From Blastocladiella emersonii ATCC 22665 (taxonomy: Eukaryota > Blastocladiomycota > Blastocladiomycetes > Blastocladiales > Blastocladiaceae): a DNA stretch of 64,000 bases. Made by a program: the position numbers and the translations under genes. The stretch is from contig JANHCV010000011.1 in assembly GCA_025594325.1 (NCBI GenBank), positions 62,001 through 126,000 on the forward strand, read 5' to 3'. The notes beneath the pieces were generated by a model, which was given only the letters and a program-made list of their open reading frames with translations, made no database searches and had not been told where the DNA came from. How positions within the stretch are numbered: the stretch's first letter is position 1; the number at the start of each line of letters is the position of its first letter. This document shows positions 40,942 to 54,427 of this stretch, piece by piece.

Positions 40942-43900
40942 CCAGTTGTAACGGAGCGCCAGGGGAGGGCCGAATACACAATGACTAGCGAACGAGGATG
41001 TATGTGGTTGAACAGCAGGGAGCGAGAACAGAGTGCGAGCGAGCGGCGGCTCAACAATCCAAGACGTCACGGCGCACGTGCCAAACGCGCACGTGACACT
41101 ATCCCCCCCCCCTCCCCTCCTGCGGCGAGGGTCGGGGGCCAACGGGTGCGCGACGTGGAACTCGGCGAGCATCTCGAGGTGCTTGAGGTTCGCGTACGGC
41201 TCCCACGTGTTGTCAGTCTTGGGGCAGCCGTGCCACTTGACCAGGTACTTGACGCTGTGACCCGAAGCCGACCTGCGCGCGTCAATGATCGCCTCAACCA
41301 ACCACTCCTCGCGCCTGTTGACAACGTACGGCGCTGGCGGCGGCAGCGTGCGGCCCGGGAACGTGTCCTCGTTGTGCGCGACCACTGGCTTGATGAGCGA
41401 GACGTGGAACACCGGGTGGACGCGCGCCATGGTTGGCGGCAGCTCGAGCTCAATGGCCAACTTGCGGATGAGGCGCACAATCTTGAGCGGCTCCGTGTAC
41501 TTCTGCCCGAGCTTGGCCTTGGGCACGTCAACGCGCAGGTTCTTGGTGCTCAGCAGCACCATGTCGCCAACCTTGTAGTCGGGGCCCTTGCGGCGGCGTT
41601 GGTCGGCGTGCTTCTTGTACAGCTGCTTGGCGCGCTCGACCTTCTCAAGCAGCTGGCCCTGGATGTCGGCGATGCGCTTGGCCAGCGCCGCGGCCAATGG
41701 GACCCAATCTGACCGGTCCGTCGCCGCCACCAGCTGCGGGTCAAAGCCGTAGTTGACCTTGAATGGCGTCTTGCCCGTCAACTTGTTGCGCGCGTTGTTG
41801 ATGGCCATCTCGGCGTATGGCAGCAGCTCGACCCAGTTCGTCTGGTCCTCGTTGACGAACATGCGCAGGTACACCTCGAGGGTCTGGTTCATGCGCTTGG
41901 TCTGCCCGTCGGTCTGCGGGTGGTACGCCGTCGAGAGCTTGGCCTTGATCTCGAGCGACTCGCACATGGCCGACCAGAACCGCGACGTGAACTGCGACCC
42001 GCGGTCCGAAACGATGTCGGTGGGGAGCCCGTGCAGCCGCACGACGTGCTGGATGAAGGCCTTGGCGGTCGTGGCGGCCGTTGGGATTGCGGCGAGCGGG
42101 ATGAAGTGCGTCATCTTGGAGAAACGGTCGACCACGACCATGATGCACGTCATACCCTTGCTGCGCAGCAGGTCCGTGATGAAGTCCATGGAGACCGACG
42201 ACCACGGCCGCGCCGGCGTGGGCAGCGGCTGCAGCTTGCTGTTGGGTTGATGACGCGGCACCTTGGCCCGCGCGCAGGTGAGGCACGACTTGACGAACAG
42301 GTCGACCTCGCGGCGCATCCTGGGCCACCAGTACGACCGCCCGACCAGGTTGATGGTGCGCGCGACGCCAAAATGCCCCGCGACCCGCGTCGAGTGCGCC
42401 TCCTCGAGCACGTGCGTGCGCGCAACGCCCGCGGGCACGTACAGCTTGGCCTTGCGCCAGATGAAACCGTCGAGGTCGACCTCGAGCTGCGGGTACTTGG
42501 CCTGGTTGCGCCGCACCTTCTGCGCGTACTCGTTGTCGCGCATGCCGTCCAGAATCGCCACGCGGGTCGAGTTGCCGTCCTCCTCCCCCTCGCCGTCGCC
42601 CGCCGACGTGCCCAGCGTGGCGCCGACCGTGAGCGACGTGGCGGGAACGATCAAGCGGCCGAGCATCGGGTTGTCGCGCGCCTTGTAGTCGGCGCGGCGC
42701 GAGAGCGCGTTGGCGCGCCCGTTGATGGCGCCAGGCTGGTGCGTGAACCGGAACTTGAACCGCTCAAAGAACAGCGCCCACCGCGCGTGCCGCTGCGACT
42801 TGACCTTCATGGTGCGGAAATGCTCGAGGTTCTTGTGGTCGGTGAACACCTGGACCGGGTGCCGCGCGCCCTTGAGGTGGTGCCGCCACACCTTGAACGC
42901 GGCCTTGATGGCAAGCAGCTCCTTATCAAGCACGGGGTAGTTGAGCTCCGCCGCCTTGAGCGAGCGCGAGTGGAACGCGACCGGCCGCAGCTCGCCCGCG
43001 TCGTCGCGCTGCGCCAGCACGCACCCGATGGCGAAGTTGGACGCGTCCGTCTCAACCACAAACGGCTTGTCGGGGTCCGCGTGCACCAGCACCCCGCCCG
43101 TGGCGAACTGCAACTTGATGGCCTCAAACGCCACCGCCTCCGACTCGCCCCACCGCCACGCCATGTCCTTCTGCGTGAGCCGCGTGAGCGGCAGCGCCAG
43201 TTTCGAGAAGTCGGGGATGAAGTTGCGGTAGTAGTTAGCGAGGCCGAGGAACGACGGCACCTGCTTGACCGTCCGCGGCGCGGGCCACTCCATCACGGCG
43301 CGCACCTTCCCCGGGTCCATCTTGACGCCCGACGTGCTGACCACGTGCCCAAGGTACTCAACGCGCTGCACATCGAACGCGCACTTCTTGAGTTTGACGG
43401 ACAGGTGGTTGTCAAGCAGCCGCTGCAGCACCTCCTTGACGAGCGCCGTGTGCTCCTCCTGCGTCGCGCCGCTGTAGATCAAAATGTCGTCCAGGTACAC
43501 CACGACGCCGCGGTCAAGCAGGTCGCGGAACACGTTGTTGACGAACGCCTGGAACGCGGCGGGCGCGTTCGCGAGACCAAACGGCATCACCAGCCACTTG
43601 TAGTGGCCGTAGCGCGTGCGGAACGCCATCTTCCACTTGTCGCCCTTGCGGATCCGGACCAGGTTGTACGCGCCGCGCAGGTCGAACTTGGTGAAGAACC
43701 GCGCGCCCTGCAGCTGGTTCATGAGCTCCGAGATGAGCGGCAGCGCGTACCGGTTCTTGACCGTCAGGTTGTTGAGGCGGCGGTAGTCGACGCACATGCG
43801 CCGCAACCCGTCCTTCTTGGGCACGAACATGATCGGGGCGCCGGCCGGCGACCGCGACGGGCGGATGAAGCCGCGCGCGAGGTTCTCGTCGATGGTCCTG

Positions 43901-44937
43901 CGCAGCTCGTCGAGCTCGGTCTGCGACAGCGGGTAGATGGGCAGGAACAGCACCTTGGCGCCCTTGACGAGCTCAATTTCGCAGTCGTATGGCCGGTGCG
44001 GCGGCAGCGCGGACGCGGCCTCGGCGTTGAACACGCGCGACCACTTGGCGTACTTGAGCGGTAGCGTGACCTTGGGCGCGTCGCCGCCGTCGTCCGACCC
44101 GTTGGCCTTGTCCCACTCGTCCGGGTCAACGTCGGCGCGTACCAACGCCGCGGCCACCGTGACGCGCTTGCCCGGCGGACAGCCGCAGCAACCCGCACAG
44201 CCGCCGTCGATCTCGACCTCGCGCGCGCGCGGACGCGGGTCCGCTCCATTTGCAACGAGCCACTCGAGGCCAAGGATCACGGGAAACGCGGGCGAGTCGA
44301 CGACCAGGAACCGCGCGACTGAGCAGTGGAGACACGGGATATCAATCGCTTTGTTGGCGTCACCGTCTCGGCGGTGCGGCGGAACGTACAGCTCCGGTTT
44401 CCCGCCCTTGGGCGGAACGACGCCATTGCCAAACATGGCCGTCGTGCCCGCGAGCGCCGCATGCATGAACTTGGGGGACGTCACCGACACAACCACCCGC
44501 ACGGCGTGCGTGATGTACTGCTGCCCCGCTGCAGCCCCGACCACGCCGCGCAAATCGATCCAGCGCGCCAGACGCTCCGTCACGAGCCCGACCCGCTCGG
44601 CCAGGGAGCGGCTAATGAGGTTGACAGGGGCGCCCGTGTTGAGCATCATGAACGAGAGCGCTGGCGCCTTACTCAAAGAACCCAGACACAACAGCGCGCC
44701 GCCGAGATGAAGATGAGCTCCTGGCGACGACTCTAGACGCACAACAGCACCAATGTACGAAAGGAGGGCATTTTCATTAGTCTTCGTCACAACACCAACA
44801 GCGTCGGCTCCGAACGCGCCGACCTCCTCCTCCTTGGCGACCGCCACCGCGGCCACCACTTGCGTACCACCACCCGAATCAGCAGGTTTTGGTTTCAAGG
44901 ACGTCGCGGCCTGCTCCGCTACGCCCGACCGCCATTT
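40927..44937 (-). pseudogene. pol: Pol polyprotein of the chromovirus, right copy
   Basis: Mirror of 19949-23959 with the same Asn/Lys substitutions at protease, RNase H and integrase active sites. It differs at one codon in the RNase H region: Gly GGG at 42718-42720 where the left has Lys AAG. Glycine after the Asn agrees better with this region in related elements, so the left arm probably holds the newer change. Confidence 0.93.
40947..41098 (-). repeat. 3' LTR of the chromovirus, right copy
   Basis: Mirror of 23788-23939, with CCAGT (the complement of ACTGG) flanking. Confidence 0.95.
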
Positions 44938-46205
44938 CCCGACTCCTGCTTCTTTGGGCAGCGGCGCGCAATGTGCCCCATCTCGCCGCACGTCCAGCAC
45001 CCCGCCGGGGGCCTCGGCTGCAACTGCTGTGGCAGCGCCACCGACGGAAGACGCTGGTGCTGGCCTGGGCAGCGCGCGGTGACGGCGCCGATGTCCATGG
45101 GCTCGCCGGCGTACTCCTCGACCTGGTGCGGGACCGCGAATGACGGCTGAGCCGCCGCGAATGACGGGCGCGGCGCGACTGGCATCAAGTACTCCTCGGA
45201 CGCCTCGTTGGCCGCAAAGGCCGCGACCATGCCCTCAAAGTCCTTGGCCTCGTACGCGGCGTTGAACTGCGCGTTGCCGCCCAGCGTGACGGCCGGGTGC
45301 ACCACGGTGCGGGAGTGCTTGCGGCTCAGCTGCTCTGAGACCATGTCTCCCGACATGGCCATGAGGCGGCGGTACTTGTCAATGATTGTGCCGGCCGCAT
45401 GCGTGCCGCGGACGTACTTGAGGTCCATGAACTCCTGGAAGTACACGCGCGGAAGCTTGTTGGGCGGCAGCAGCGTGCGCACGGTCTTGGCAAACGCCTC
45501 AAACGACTTGCCGTTGTCGGCCCAGTCTGCACGCCTGTGGAACGCCGCGCCGACTGTCTTCTTGGCCTTGCCCGAGAGCATGACCTGGAACCGCCGGATC
45601 TTGTAAGCCTCGTCGGCGCCGGGCGAGTACTGGATGGCGGACAAGTACTGCTTGAGGCCCACCTTGAGCGACATCTTCTCACTGTCAATGCTGCCCATGG
45701 CCGTCAGCAGGTCCGTGGTGGCCTTGGACAGCTGCGAGTCGTCAGGGCGCCGCTTGGTGTTCTCCTGGTGCAGCGCGAGCAGCGCGGCGTGCAGCTCGTC
45801 AATCTTGTTCCAGGACTTGACCGACTTGGCCAGCTCGGCAGTCAGCTGGCCCTGCGCGCGGTCGAGCATGTCGCGCACGCCGTCCGCCTTGGTGCGCTGC
45901 TTGCCCGACTCAATCACCGCCTTGGTGCGAGCCGCCTCGGCCGCCTGCGCCTGCTGCTGCGCCGCTGCGAGTTGTTGCTGGATCTGGTTGTACTGCGCCG
46001 CCGTCTCCACGACGGTCGCCTGCTGCTGCTGCAGCTCTGACTTGAGGTTGCCAACCTGCATCGCCAGCATGCACACGGCCTGGACGGGGTTGAGGTTCTT
46101 CTGCGCGAGCGACTGCTGCATGAACTTGACGTGCACGGGCGTGAGTTCCGCAAGCACAGGGCAGTCGCCGACGATCTGTTGAGCGGCCCTGTTCGAGTAG
46201 CTCAT
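44919..46205 (-). CDS. gag: Gag protein of the chromovirus, right copy
   Basis: Mirror of 18681-19967 and identical in protein sequence: coiled-coil N-terminus, capsid-like middle, one CCHC zinc knuckle, and the GGGAAAT heptamer at 44934-44940 before the stop. Confidence 0.93.
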   Translation of the reverse strand: MSYSNRAAQQIVGDCPVLAELTPVHVKFMQQSLAQKNLNPVQAVCMLAMQVGNLKSELQQQQATVVETAAQYNQIQQQLAAAQQQAQAAEAARTKAVIESGKQRTKADGVRDMLDRAQGQLTAELAKSVKSWNKIDELHAALLALHQENTKRRPDDSQLSKATTDLLTAMGSIDSEKMSLKVGLKQYLSAIQYSPGADEAYKIRRFQVMLSGKAKKTVGAAFHRRADWADNGKSFEAFAKTVRTLLPPNKLPRVYFQEFMDLKYVRGTHAAGTIIDKYRRLMAMSGDMVSEQLSRKHSRTVVHPAVTLGGNAQFNAAYEAKDFEGMVAAFAANEASEEYLMPVAPRPSFAAAQPSFAVPHQVEEYAGEPMDIGAVTARCPGQHQRLPSVALPQQLQPRPPAGCWTCGEMGHIARRCPKKQESGNGGRA

Positions 46206-46236
46206 GGTGTGAGCCGACTGGGTAGGCTGTTCAAAG

Positions 46237-46388
46237 TGTAACGGAGCGCCCGGGGAGGGCCGAATACACAATGACTAGCAAACGAGGATGTATGTGGTTG
46301 AACAGCAGGGAGCGAGAACAAAGTGCGAGCGAGCGGCGGCTCAACAATCCGAGACGTCACAGCGCACGTGCCAAACGCGCACGTGACA
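46237..46388 (-). repeat. 5' LTR of the chromovirus, right copy
   Basis: Mirror of 18498-18649; carries the same five differences from the 3' LTR. Confidence 0.95.
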
Positions 46389-46765
46389 CCAGTGGCGACC
46401 TGAGCTTCAGCCCACGCTGCGCGCTTCGCGCGCCTTTTTGCGTCGCGGCGATCTTCATTAGACTGCGTCAACGTTGCTCCATGTGTAAGAACGTCCGGAT
46501 CTCTTAGGAGATGGACATGAGCAACGCGCAGCCCGTGCAGCGACTTCGTGGTGAGGCGCAAAGGAAATCGAGCTTTGGGTGGGGTCAGGTGACTGGTCGC
46601 TAGGGCCGCGTCCACCAAATCACGTGGACCAGGTTTTTTTCGGGGAGACCACTGGGGTTGAGCCCAGCACAACAATTTTGAAAATTTGCGCATCAATTTG
46701 TGAATTGCTCGCTCGCTCCTCAGCACCCCTAATTGGTCATTACTTCGGCCAACGATTAGCAGCAC
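46389..46765 (-). pseudogene. Interrupted open frame, 5' part, right copy
   Basis: Mirror of 18121-18497. Confidence 0.45.
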
Positions 46766-47533
46766 TAAACTTGCGCATCATCAAGTGAAGATAAATCTAG
46801 CGCAACGTTTTGTAAACAATTGGACCTGAAGCTGCTGCCCAGGCTGACCTGCAGGCCATTCACTACTCAATAGAGTGAAAAATGATGAAGCCTTGGATAT
46901 TCTCTCCATCAATATGCAAGGTCCCAGGTTTGCAATGAATTAAAGTTCAGTGCTTAACAGGCACCAACGCCCTGAGGTTGGCTTCAATCACATGCTCAGT
47001 GAGCTTAAGCCCAGTTGCTCTGGCCAATGTCAAGGTCAAGGTCAGGATTAAGTGGGGGGATGGGCCAAGTTCACAAACCATGGTAGAATCAGGCCTTAGT
47101 TTGCGTGACCACATTTGCATATATATTTTTTGCCCTGGTCATGTGTGATAAGTACATTTTCCTATACTAGAAAAGGTACTTTACAAGGTTAAGTTTAGTG
47201 CATGATATAGCTACATGAGGGCGTTCCAGCCTGGTGTTGATATGGCTGGGGCAGGCCACGTTGCCTACAAAGCAGGAGGACAGGAGGATACTGCCTATAG
47301 ACAACTGGGCCAGCCAGAAAGGAAGGGAGTGGGAGGCAAAGGTTTTGCATTGGGGGTAGGCGCTAGGTGATGCGTTTGTCAGGGCATGTCACAAGGTTGT
47401 AAATAATTCTGCATCTTGCTCACAACGCACTGCTGATCTGTCAACTATTTCCAGTGACTGGACTGGCTTTGTAGCTTTGTAGGACGTGAAGCATAGTTGA
47501 AAAGACTTTAAACTCCATTGGCGTAACCCTATT

Positions 47534-48571
47534 AGAGGAGTTACAAAAGTCGCAGCCAGGGAGTTGACCTCTGGGACTCAGCCTGTGACACTCCACCACC
47601 ACACCAGTCATGCGCTGGCCCATCCACTGCACCTTTCACTTCACCTCTGGCTGTCCAACGTGCACATGCTGTTATTTTGCGCCATTCTTTGCTGGCAGGG
47701 CTAATGTGCACCACACCGCTTTGTGCCACAGACGTTGGCTTGACAGCAACACACACATGGTCTTGCAGAAGCGACCTTGGGCCTTGTACGCCGCCTGCGA
47801 CCATGGTGTCACGCGGCATATGACATCCCATGGCCCGCTGCTTGCTGCGTGGTAGCCACAAGGGCGAGTCCTTATACTCAGTGTGGTGTCTAGCCAGCTA
47901 CGCGGCCACCGCCTGTCCAGCGTGGTTGACAAGGCTCGGGTGTTGGCCTGCAGCGCGCCCAAGGGTGGATTTTGACGTCTGTACGCAATCATGGCCGTGA
48001 TGGTGTACTATATGCTGCGCTTGGAACTCGCACTGTCTCAGCTGGCAAGCGTGATGCTCTCGTGACGCTGCTCGGCTATGACTAGCGCAGCAGCAATCCT
48101 GTTCAGTTGTTCTCAGTTGATTGTGTGCTGGATATCATGTCCCTTGTACACGTTCATACATTTCTACTCATTGCCTGCGCTGCCTCAGCCGTCGCGCTCC
48201 TTGCTAAGCAACAGGGAGAGAGGCGCTGTGCAGCCTCAGGCTTACTGCAGGGAGAAGCTCCTATCTGCCGCAGTCCATGCAACAGCTGCACGTCTAGCCG
48301 CTCCGTCCTGAGCCTCATATTTTTGTGAGGTTAGCGTTTGTGGTCAAAGAGGGGGAAGCGCAGGGTGGACAGTCGTGCAGGCGCGGTGGAGCGAGGTGGG
48401 CAGTGTGCAGTGCAGGGCAGGGCCCAGAGAGCGCTTCATCAGGTGCTAAATCAGGAGCGTGTATTGCTGCTTGGGCCCGGGACTGCAGGGCCAAAGTCCC
48501 CGATGCGCCCTGTAATGCGTCGCTTTATTGGACGCATTTATTGCCCCGCCCGAGACTTGTCGAAATCCTCT
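47534..48571. mobile_element. Possible 1-kb Harbinger-like element, right copy
   Basis: Mirror of 16315-17352, flanked by ATT on both sides as read on the plus strand. Confidence 0.5.
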
Positions 48572-48590
48572 ATTGAGGAGTTAAACAAGA

Positions 48591-48662
48591 GGGGGTGTAG
48601 CTCAGTGGTAGAGCGCTCGCTTCGCATGCGAGAGGCCCCGAGTTCGATCCTCGGCTCCTCCA
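48591..48662 (+). tRNA. tRNA-Ala (anticodon CGC), right copy
   Basis: Identical mirror of 16224-16295. Confidence 0.93.
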
Positions 48663-48982
48663 CTTTTGCCGCCCACCAAGATGTGTTTTTGCAACTGCCT
48701 GCCTTTAAACCCTCTATTTATTGAAGGAAGCTAGCGTAAGTGTATCTTTCGCCGACACGGCAAGATGTGTGTGTGTTGGGTAAATATGTGCTTTTCTGGA
48801 TTGCAGTGACAGGTTCTATCCAATTGCTTGCAGCACAAACAATACCTACTTCCGCTGTGACGGTTTTTGACCACCGCCTTAATTGGTCGCCTCTCATTCG
48901 CTCCTGTCAGTCATTGTTTCCATCCTGTTGTCATCCAGAACGTCATACAAGAAAGGAATAGGAACCACAGGCATGATCACAG

Positions 48983-49918
48983 GTGTACCTACTCTGCCAG
49001 CTTCATCAAGGTGGTTGTTGTGCTGCCTTCTTTGCCACTCTCTACTGTTTCATGGAGCAATGCAGCCATCTGAACTGTGGCGCATGTGAATGTGATGCCA
49101 CTGGTGTCTTGTCTTGCACACATGTGTTTGTGCTTGTGTTTGTGTCTGGAACTACTTCAACCAGAGGGGCAATCCGCCTGGTCCTTGTGGAAGATGATCA
49201 TTTATTTTGCCACGTAATACTTGCCCATCCAACCACCCCTGGAACCCTGACCTTTACCCATACCCTGTCTGCCAATTTGGTGCAGTACACTTCCTGCTCC
49301 ATGGCAGGCGCGTGGAGGTAGGCTTTGTGCTTGACAACTGTGTGTGCAAGCTTGCTGCAGGCTTCACTCACTGCCCAGATCCCCCTTGCACAGCTGCACA
49401 TGGCACTGCAAGAATCCCATCTGCAGCTACACGTGACCATCTCATACACAGAAGTCTTGTGCAGCATCAAGACAAGTAAGTGGTGCGATTCCCTTAGCGT
49501 TTGTGGGGTCAGCAAAAAGTGTGGCCACACAACATCCCAGCTCATGCATTGCAACCCGTATGGCATCCATCACCTGCTCAGTGCACTGTCAAACGCAATG
49601 TGCTGTGAAGGTCAATGTTTAAGAGCTGGTTTGTGTAGATTGGCTGGCCTACTTGCACATGGTGGCAGTGATGTGTTAGGTGTTGGCCACAGCTTCCTTA
49701 ATGTTGCAAATGCAATGCTGCAACAGTGTGGTCTCCTGGTGTGCTGCATCAAGTTTTACTGGTGCTGTCAACTTTGGCGTGCCACATTGGGCTCTGCACA
49801 AATGCTTGGTAAGGCTCAAGCCATAGACTTCACACTAAGCAGAGTAGAGGCTTTCCACCTGCCAGTAAAAAAGCTGTGCAGCTCAGATCAGCAGCCATCT
49901 TGGCGGGGCAGCCATTGA
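48983..49918 (+). other. Uncertain open frame with one TAG, right copy
   Basis: Mirror of 14968-15903, same TAG at 49322-49324. Confidence 0.3.
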
Positions 49919-50182
49919 GCAACTCAGGCAAGAGGGCAAGCCAAGTGCTGGTAATTGGCAGGGGCAAGGTACGCTCCGCTCCCAAGCAGTTTCAGGTAGT
50001 GGGGCGCGGTTACATAAATGAGTGAGTATATTTTATTGCATTGCGTTGGGAGAGCGACAGCTTCCTGTCCCCACTTCCTCCTTCCAGCTGACTAGAAGAG
50101 TTGCGGAAAGTCCAGTACTGGACTTCAAGCGTTAGCTGGATGAGGGGTGAGCGGCAGCACCGCAATGCACAGGGAGCGGGCC

Positions 50183-50343
50183 AAAAAAAAAAAAATAAAA
50201 TAAAATAAAATAAAAAAAAAAAAAATAAAAAAAAAAAAATAAAAAAAAATAAAAATAAAAATAAAAATAAAAATAAAAATAAAAAGAAAAATAAAAAAGA
50301 AAAAGAAAAATATAACAATAAAATAAAAATATAAAGGGCCCGC
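50183..50343. repeat. A-rich tract, mirror of the T tract
   Basis: Mirror of 14543-14703; the terminal run has 13 A instead of 14. Confidence 0.95.
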
Positions 50344-51436
50344 GCGCAACTCGAGTCCCTCACTTTTCTCAGGCAGCCGAGCGCGGTACCAGAGTTTGAG
50401 AGCAAACCTCAGCTTCGTTCCCACTAATTCTTCAGCCGCTCGCAGCCCTTGATGGCTGGTGTTCCATGCCGCGACTCGTTTGTGCATGTTCTCAGCAGTA
50501 GGCTGAGTTTCTCCCAAACTGAATTCGGCTTGAAGCTGGGCTATCAGTAAACTCAACTTTGTGCTGTTCTCCACGTGATGCTCCCGCCTCCGACTCCAGC
50601 TACAACCTCAAAGCTACGACCCCTTGTTCTCCAAATTTGATTGTAACCCTGACTGTCCAACTTCCGGCAATATCTTTGGCTCTCCCTAAGAAAAAAATTC
50701 TGACACTACTCTCTTCCCGCTCTGACCACCAGTACTCCAGTTCTCTCTGTTGCTGAGCCCTCCAATATCCGCCCTTCTACCTCCGCATTTCCAACGCTTC
50801 TGGCTACTACTCAGTGCATTAAAGCTCCAGCTTGGACGGTTTCGCGCCTCTGACTCCACGACCAGCTTGATTTGGCCGCGAGGCTCTGAACAGGACGGTG
50901 GTGGCATAGCGGGTGGCGCAGCAGGGTGGTGGCGCAGCAGTGGGAGACGCGTCACCAACTGACTGCTCCAATCTCTGCCTCATGCACTCTGACTCCAACT
51001 CGAGCTCTAGCGCTCCAACTCCATGCATTAGTTTCCACTGCCTCTGATGAAAATTCCTATACTGTTCGTATGACTAGGCGATCTGCTGAGTCAGTTTTGA
51101 GGTGAGTGGCGTGCTGGAGTGGAAGCGCACCAATGTCTCCCACTGCTGCACCTGGCTGCAAGACATTAACCATCGCGAGATACGCCGCGCTTTGACTAAT
51201 CTGAAAGAGATCCTTGACTTTGAATGAGTTGATCTTGTCCGCAATTCCACGTGGTCTGAGCTGGTCAACGGCGACTCACAACCTTGGAACTGGTGCAATA
51301 GTTGGCGCACAAGGGAAACCGACAGCCAGCCATGAACGTTCAAACTGATGCCAAAGTTGGACGCGAAGGGTGGGTCGCGCTGGACACGGCATCCGCAGGC
51401 CTATAGAGTGCTGTAAGTTGGAGTGGGGACGCCATT

Positions 51437-51744
51437 GGGTGTCAATCAAAACCCCGTTTTCAGGCAGGTAAGGTGCCACGTGAGCGGCAGCGCAGGTTGC
51501 AGCCCCACCCGCGTGCGAAAATCAGCTCCCCTTCGCTGAGCAACGCAGCTTCAGCGCTGGGACTTTTTTGGTGGGTGAAATAAATGCTTGGCAATCATTT
51601 TATTAAACAAACCTGTAACTCGCACACTTGGTTGAAGCCAGCTAAGTAAAAATGCAGCAAGGTGATGGCGCAACAAGCACCTTCACTTGCGCGGCAACTT
51701 CCTGCTTTCTTCGCAGCTCAAAAACGGGGTTATGATTGACACCC
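51437..51744. mobile_element. 308-bp MITE, right copy
   Basis: Mirror of 13141-13448. Confidence 0.75.
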
Positions 51745-52236
51745 ATTGCCACGTTGCACTAACTAAAACCCAGACTGGAAATATATTTTTTCTTGGCACA
51801 CATGAGTAGAGGGTATATCCTGGTGATGGAGTAACATCTAGTGCCCTTGCGTTTGGATGAGGAGGTTCTGGTTAAATTACAGCTATGCAGAAATTCCTGG
51901 AATTGGCAGGAACTTTCTTAGAAGTCAGTCCTTTTGGTAGCTCAATTCTTCTCCCTGAGCATTTTATTTTCGTTCTTTGCACTGACCATCTGCCTCTCAC
52001 CGCTCTCTGCCTGCTTGCCCCCAGTCATCCAAGTTCCGCTCCTCCCCTCTCTCAAGACCACGTGCGGAAAGGCTCCCCCATGTTGGGGAATCGGACAAAA
52101 ACAAATCCGCTACAGCGTTTCTATCCCTACAGCAGGTGCTTGCTCTTGACCGCGCTCTTTGACGCGACCTTTTGTGTTCAGATAACTTCAAAATCTTATA
52201 CTATCTATATAATGCTAAATAGTTCCCAGAACGCAG

Positions 52237-52308
52237 GCCGCCTTAGCTCAGTGGTAGAGCGTTGCTCTCGTAAAGCAAAGGCCGGGTGTTCGATCCTCCC
52301 AGGCGGCA
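52237..52308 (+). tRNA. tRNA-Thr (anticodon CGT), right copy
   Basis: Identical mirror of 12577-12648. Confidence 0.95.
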
Positions 52309-52819
52309 ACGTTTTGCCGAACCCCTCGGGGTATACCTTGGTTGAGTTTGCAGGGAAAGGTGAGTATTCTTGTCAGCCACGGGAGGTCCTGAAAGAAAAA
52401 GGGAATCACTCTTGGCGCCTGTTTAGTTGATGTTGGGTGCCACGTCAGATCCAAACTGTAGGAAAAGCAATGGTTGGGGGGGGGGAGGGCTTGGCAGCGC
52501 CAGCCAGCTTTGTGCAAAAAGGTGATGATAATGACCCACCAAGGTTGGCAGGACCGGCTGCAGCAGTTGTGGATGCGCCCTTTTACCAGCAACAGGACTG
52601 ATTGGCTAGCGTGCTAGCATGGAGAGGAGCAGTAGGAGCCTCCTGTGGTGGTTTCAACAATAGAGGAGTTGCGGAAGTCGTGGTCCCCAACTTGAAACCC
52701 GGGTTTTGGGTCACGTGACCGCCCAAAACTGGTTTTCACCGCGCCAGATCGTGGCGACCCGGACCTGGACCTTGAGCTTCCCGCTCGCCTCTCCACCCCC
52801 GCACCCCTAATAAAACAAA

Positions 52820-54049
52820 ATGGCAGCTGATGGAGCTCTCGCACTTGGTGAAATGGACCTCGACCTTGACCTCAAGGACCTAGAAGCTCTCTGCGACCTG
52901 CTTGAGGTCTTGCAGCTCATGCTGCAGCTGCGCGGCCTTGTTCAACTTCACGGACAGCGTTGAGCAGAGCAGCTTCAGCTCCTGTACGAGCACCAACTCG
53001 CGGTCAATATCGAGAACCGCGACGCCTTCTACGCGATCAGGGCGCGCAATTGCACTCGCTTTCGCGGCCGCTTCGACCTGCGCCGGTTCACCCCTGAGGA
53101 CTGCTTCTATCAGTTCCGCCTTTTCCCCCAACACATCGTCTACCTCGCCCAGGTCGTCTTCCCCGAGCCCAAGGTGATCCTTCCCAGCAAACGTCTCGAC
53201 CGCGTGGAAGCGATCTGCCTGATCCAGCGCCGACTTGCGCACCCAGGTACTCTCATTGACCTCGAGGCCTTCTTCCCGTACGACGAGTCTCGACTCTCGC
53301 GCATCCTCAACGACCTGTTCCTCGAGTTCCACGACCGCTGGGATCACCTGCTGGACTTCAACCCAGGCGCCTTCACGCCCGCCATGCTTGAGGACACGGC
53401 CGCGTCCATCCAGGCCAAGGGCGCGCCGCAGAACAATTGTATTGGCTTTATCGATGGCACTCTGCGCAAGATCGCGCGACCTGACGATCACGACATGCAA
53501 CACGCGGTATACAGCACGTACAAGCAGATTCACTCACTCAAGTTTTACTCGCTGGTCGCGTCAAACGGCCTCACGCTTGACTTTAGTGAGGCGCAGCTGG
53601 GTCCAACAAACGACCGTTGCGTACTCGCCAAACGCCGACTCCAGGAGGCACTGCGCATGCTTCCGCCTACGCCGCTTGGAATCCAGTACATCGTCTTTGG
53701 CGACAAGGGATACACCGCGAGCGATGTGGTATGCACGCCATTCCCTGGTGCCCGCGAGAACTTGACCCAGGAGCAGGGCGCGTACAACTTGTCCCTCTCT
53801 CGTGTCCGCGTCACGGTCAAGTGGTCGTTTGGCATGACAACAAACCAGTTTCTGAACCTCGACAACCACCGCCTGCTGCGTGTCCGCCACTCGCCCATCG
53901 CTTTATACCATCGCGTCGCCGTGATCCTCACAAACATGCGGAACTGCATCTATCCCAACGAGATCTCGCAGTACTTTAATCGCCGCCCGCCGCTGCTCGA
54001 GCACTACGTGCAGGGCATCTACCACGTCGTCCATCGCGTTGCTGCTTGA
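52820..54049 (+). pseudogene. Harbinger transposase, inactivated, right copy
   Basis: Mirror of 10836-12065: ATG 52820, in-frame TGA 52961-52963, first Asp 53453-53455, second Asp 53702-53704, Lys in place of the third acid at 53819-53821. One synonymous difference from the left copy (G53854, Leu codon CTG). Confidence 0.85.
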
Positions 54050-54427
54050 AGGAGCGCGTTGGTTTTGTTCATGTCACTCTTGCATAAATTTGGTTCTGAA
54101 TAGCTCACGCTCGCCCAGATCGAGAAGGCGTGTCCCTCCAGTCATGAGCACTCAGGGCGACCTCGAACAACGCGGAGCGTGATGACGCTCGGCGGAGAAG
54201 ACGCGCGAAAAACGCGTGAAGACGCGTCGCGATGATCAGCCACGTGTGGTGCAAGGCACGCGAGACACGGCTCACCTTTGACTTACCTGGCGAGAGCTGT
54301 GGTGAGAAAGCATAATCTGACAAAAGGGAATCGCGTATACTGGTATGCAGGGTACACGGGGAGGGAATGAAGGTCACAAATGAGGCGGTGGAAAAATGGA
54401 AGGGGGCGCCGCGCGTTTGTGCTCGCC

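Larger units (their letters stand above)
40947..46388 (-). mobile_element. Ty3-type chromovirus, right copy
   Basis: Mirror of 18498-23939. The shared target duplication shows both copies stem from one insertion, duplicated with its surroundings. Confidence 0.96.
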
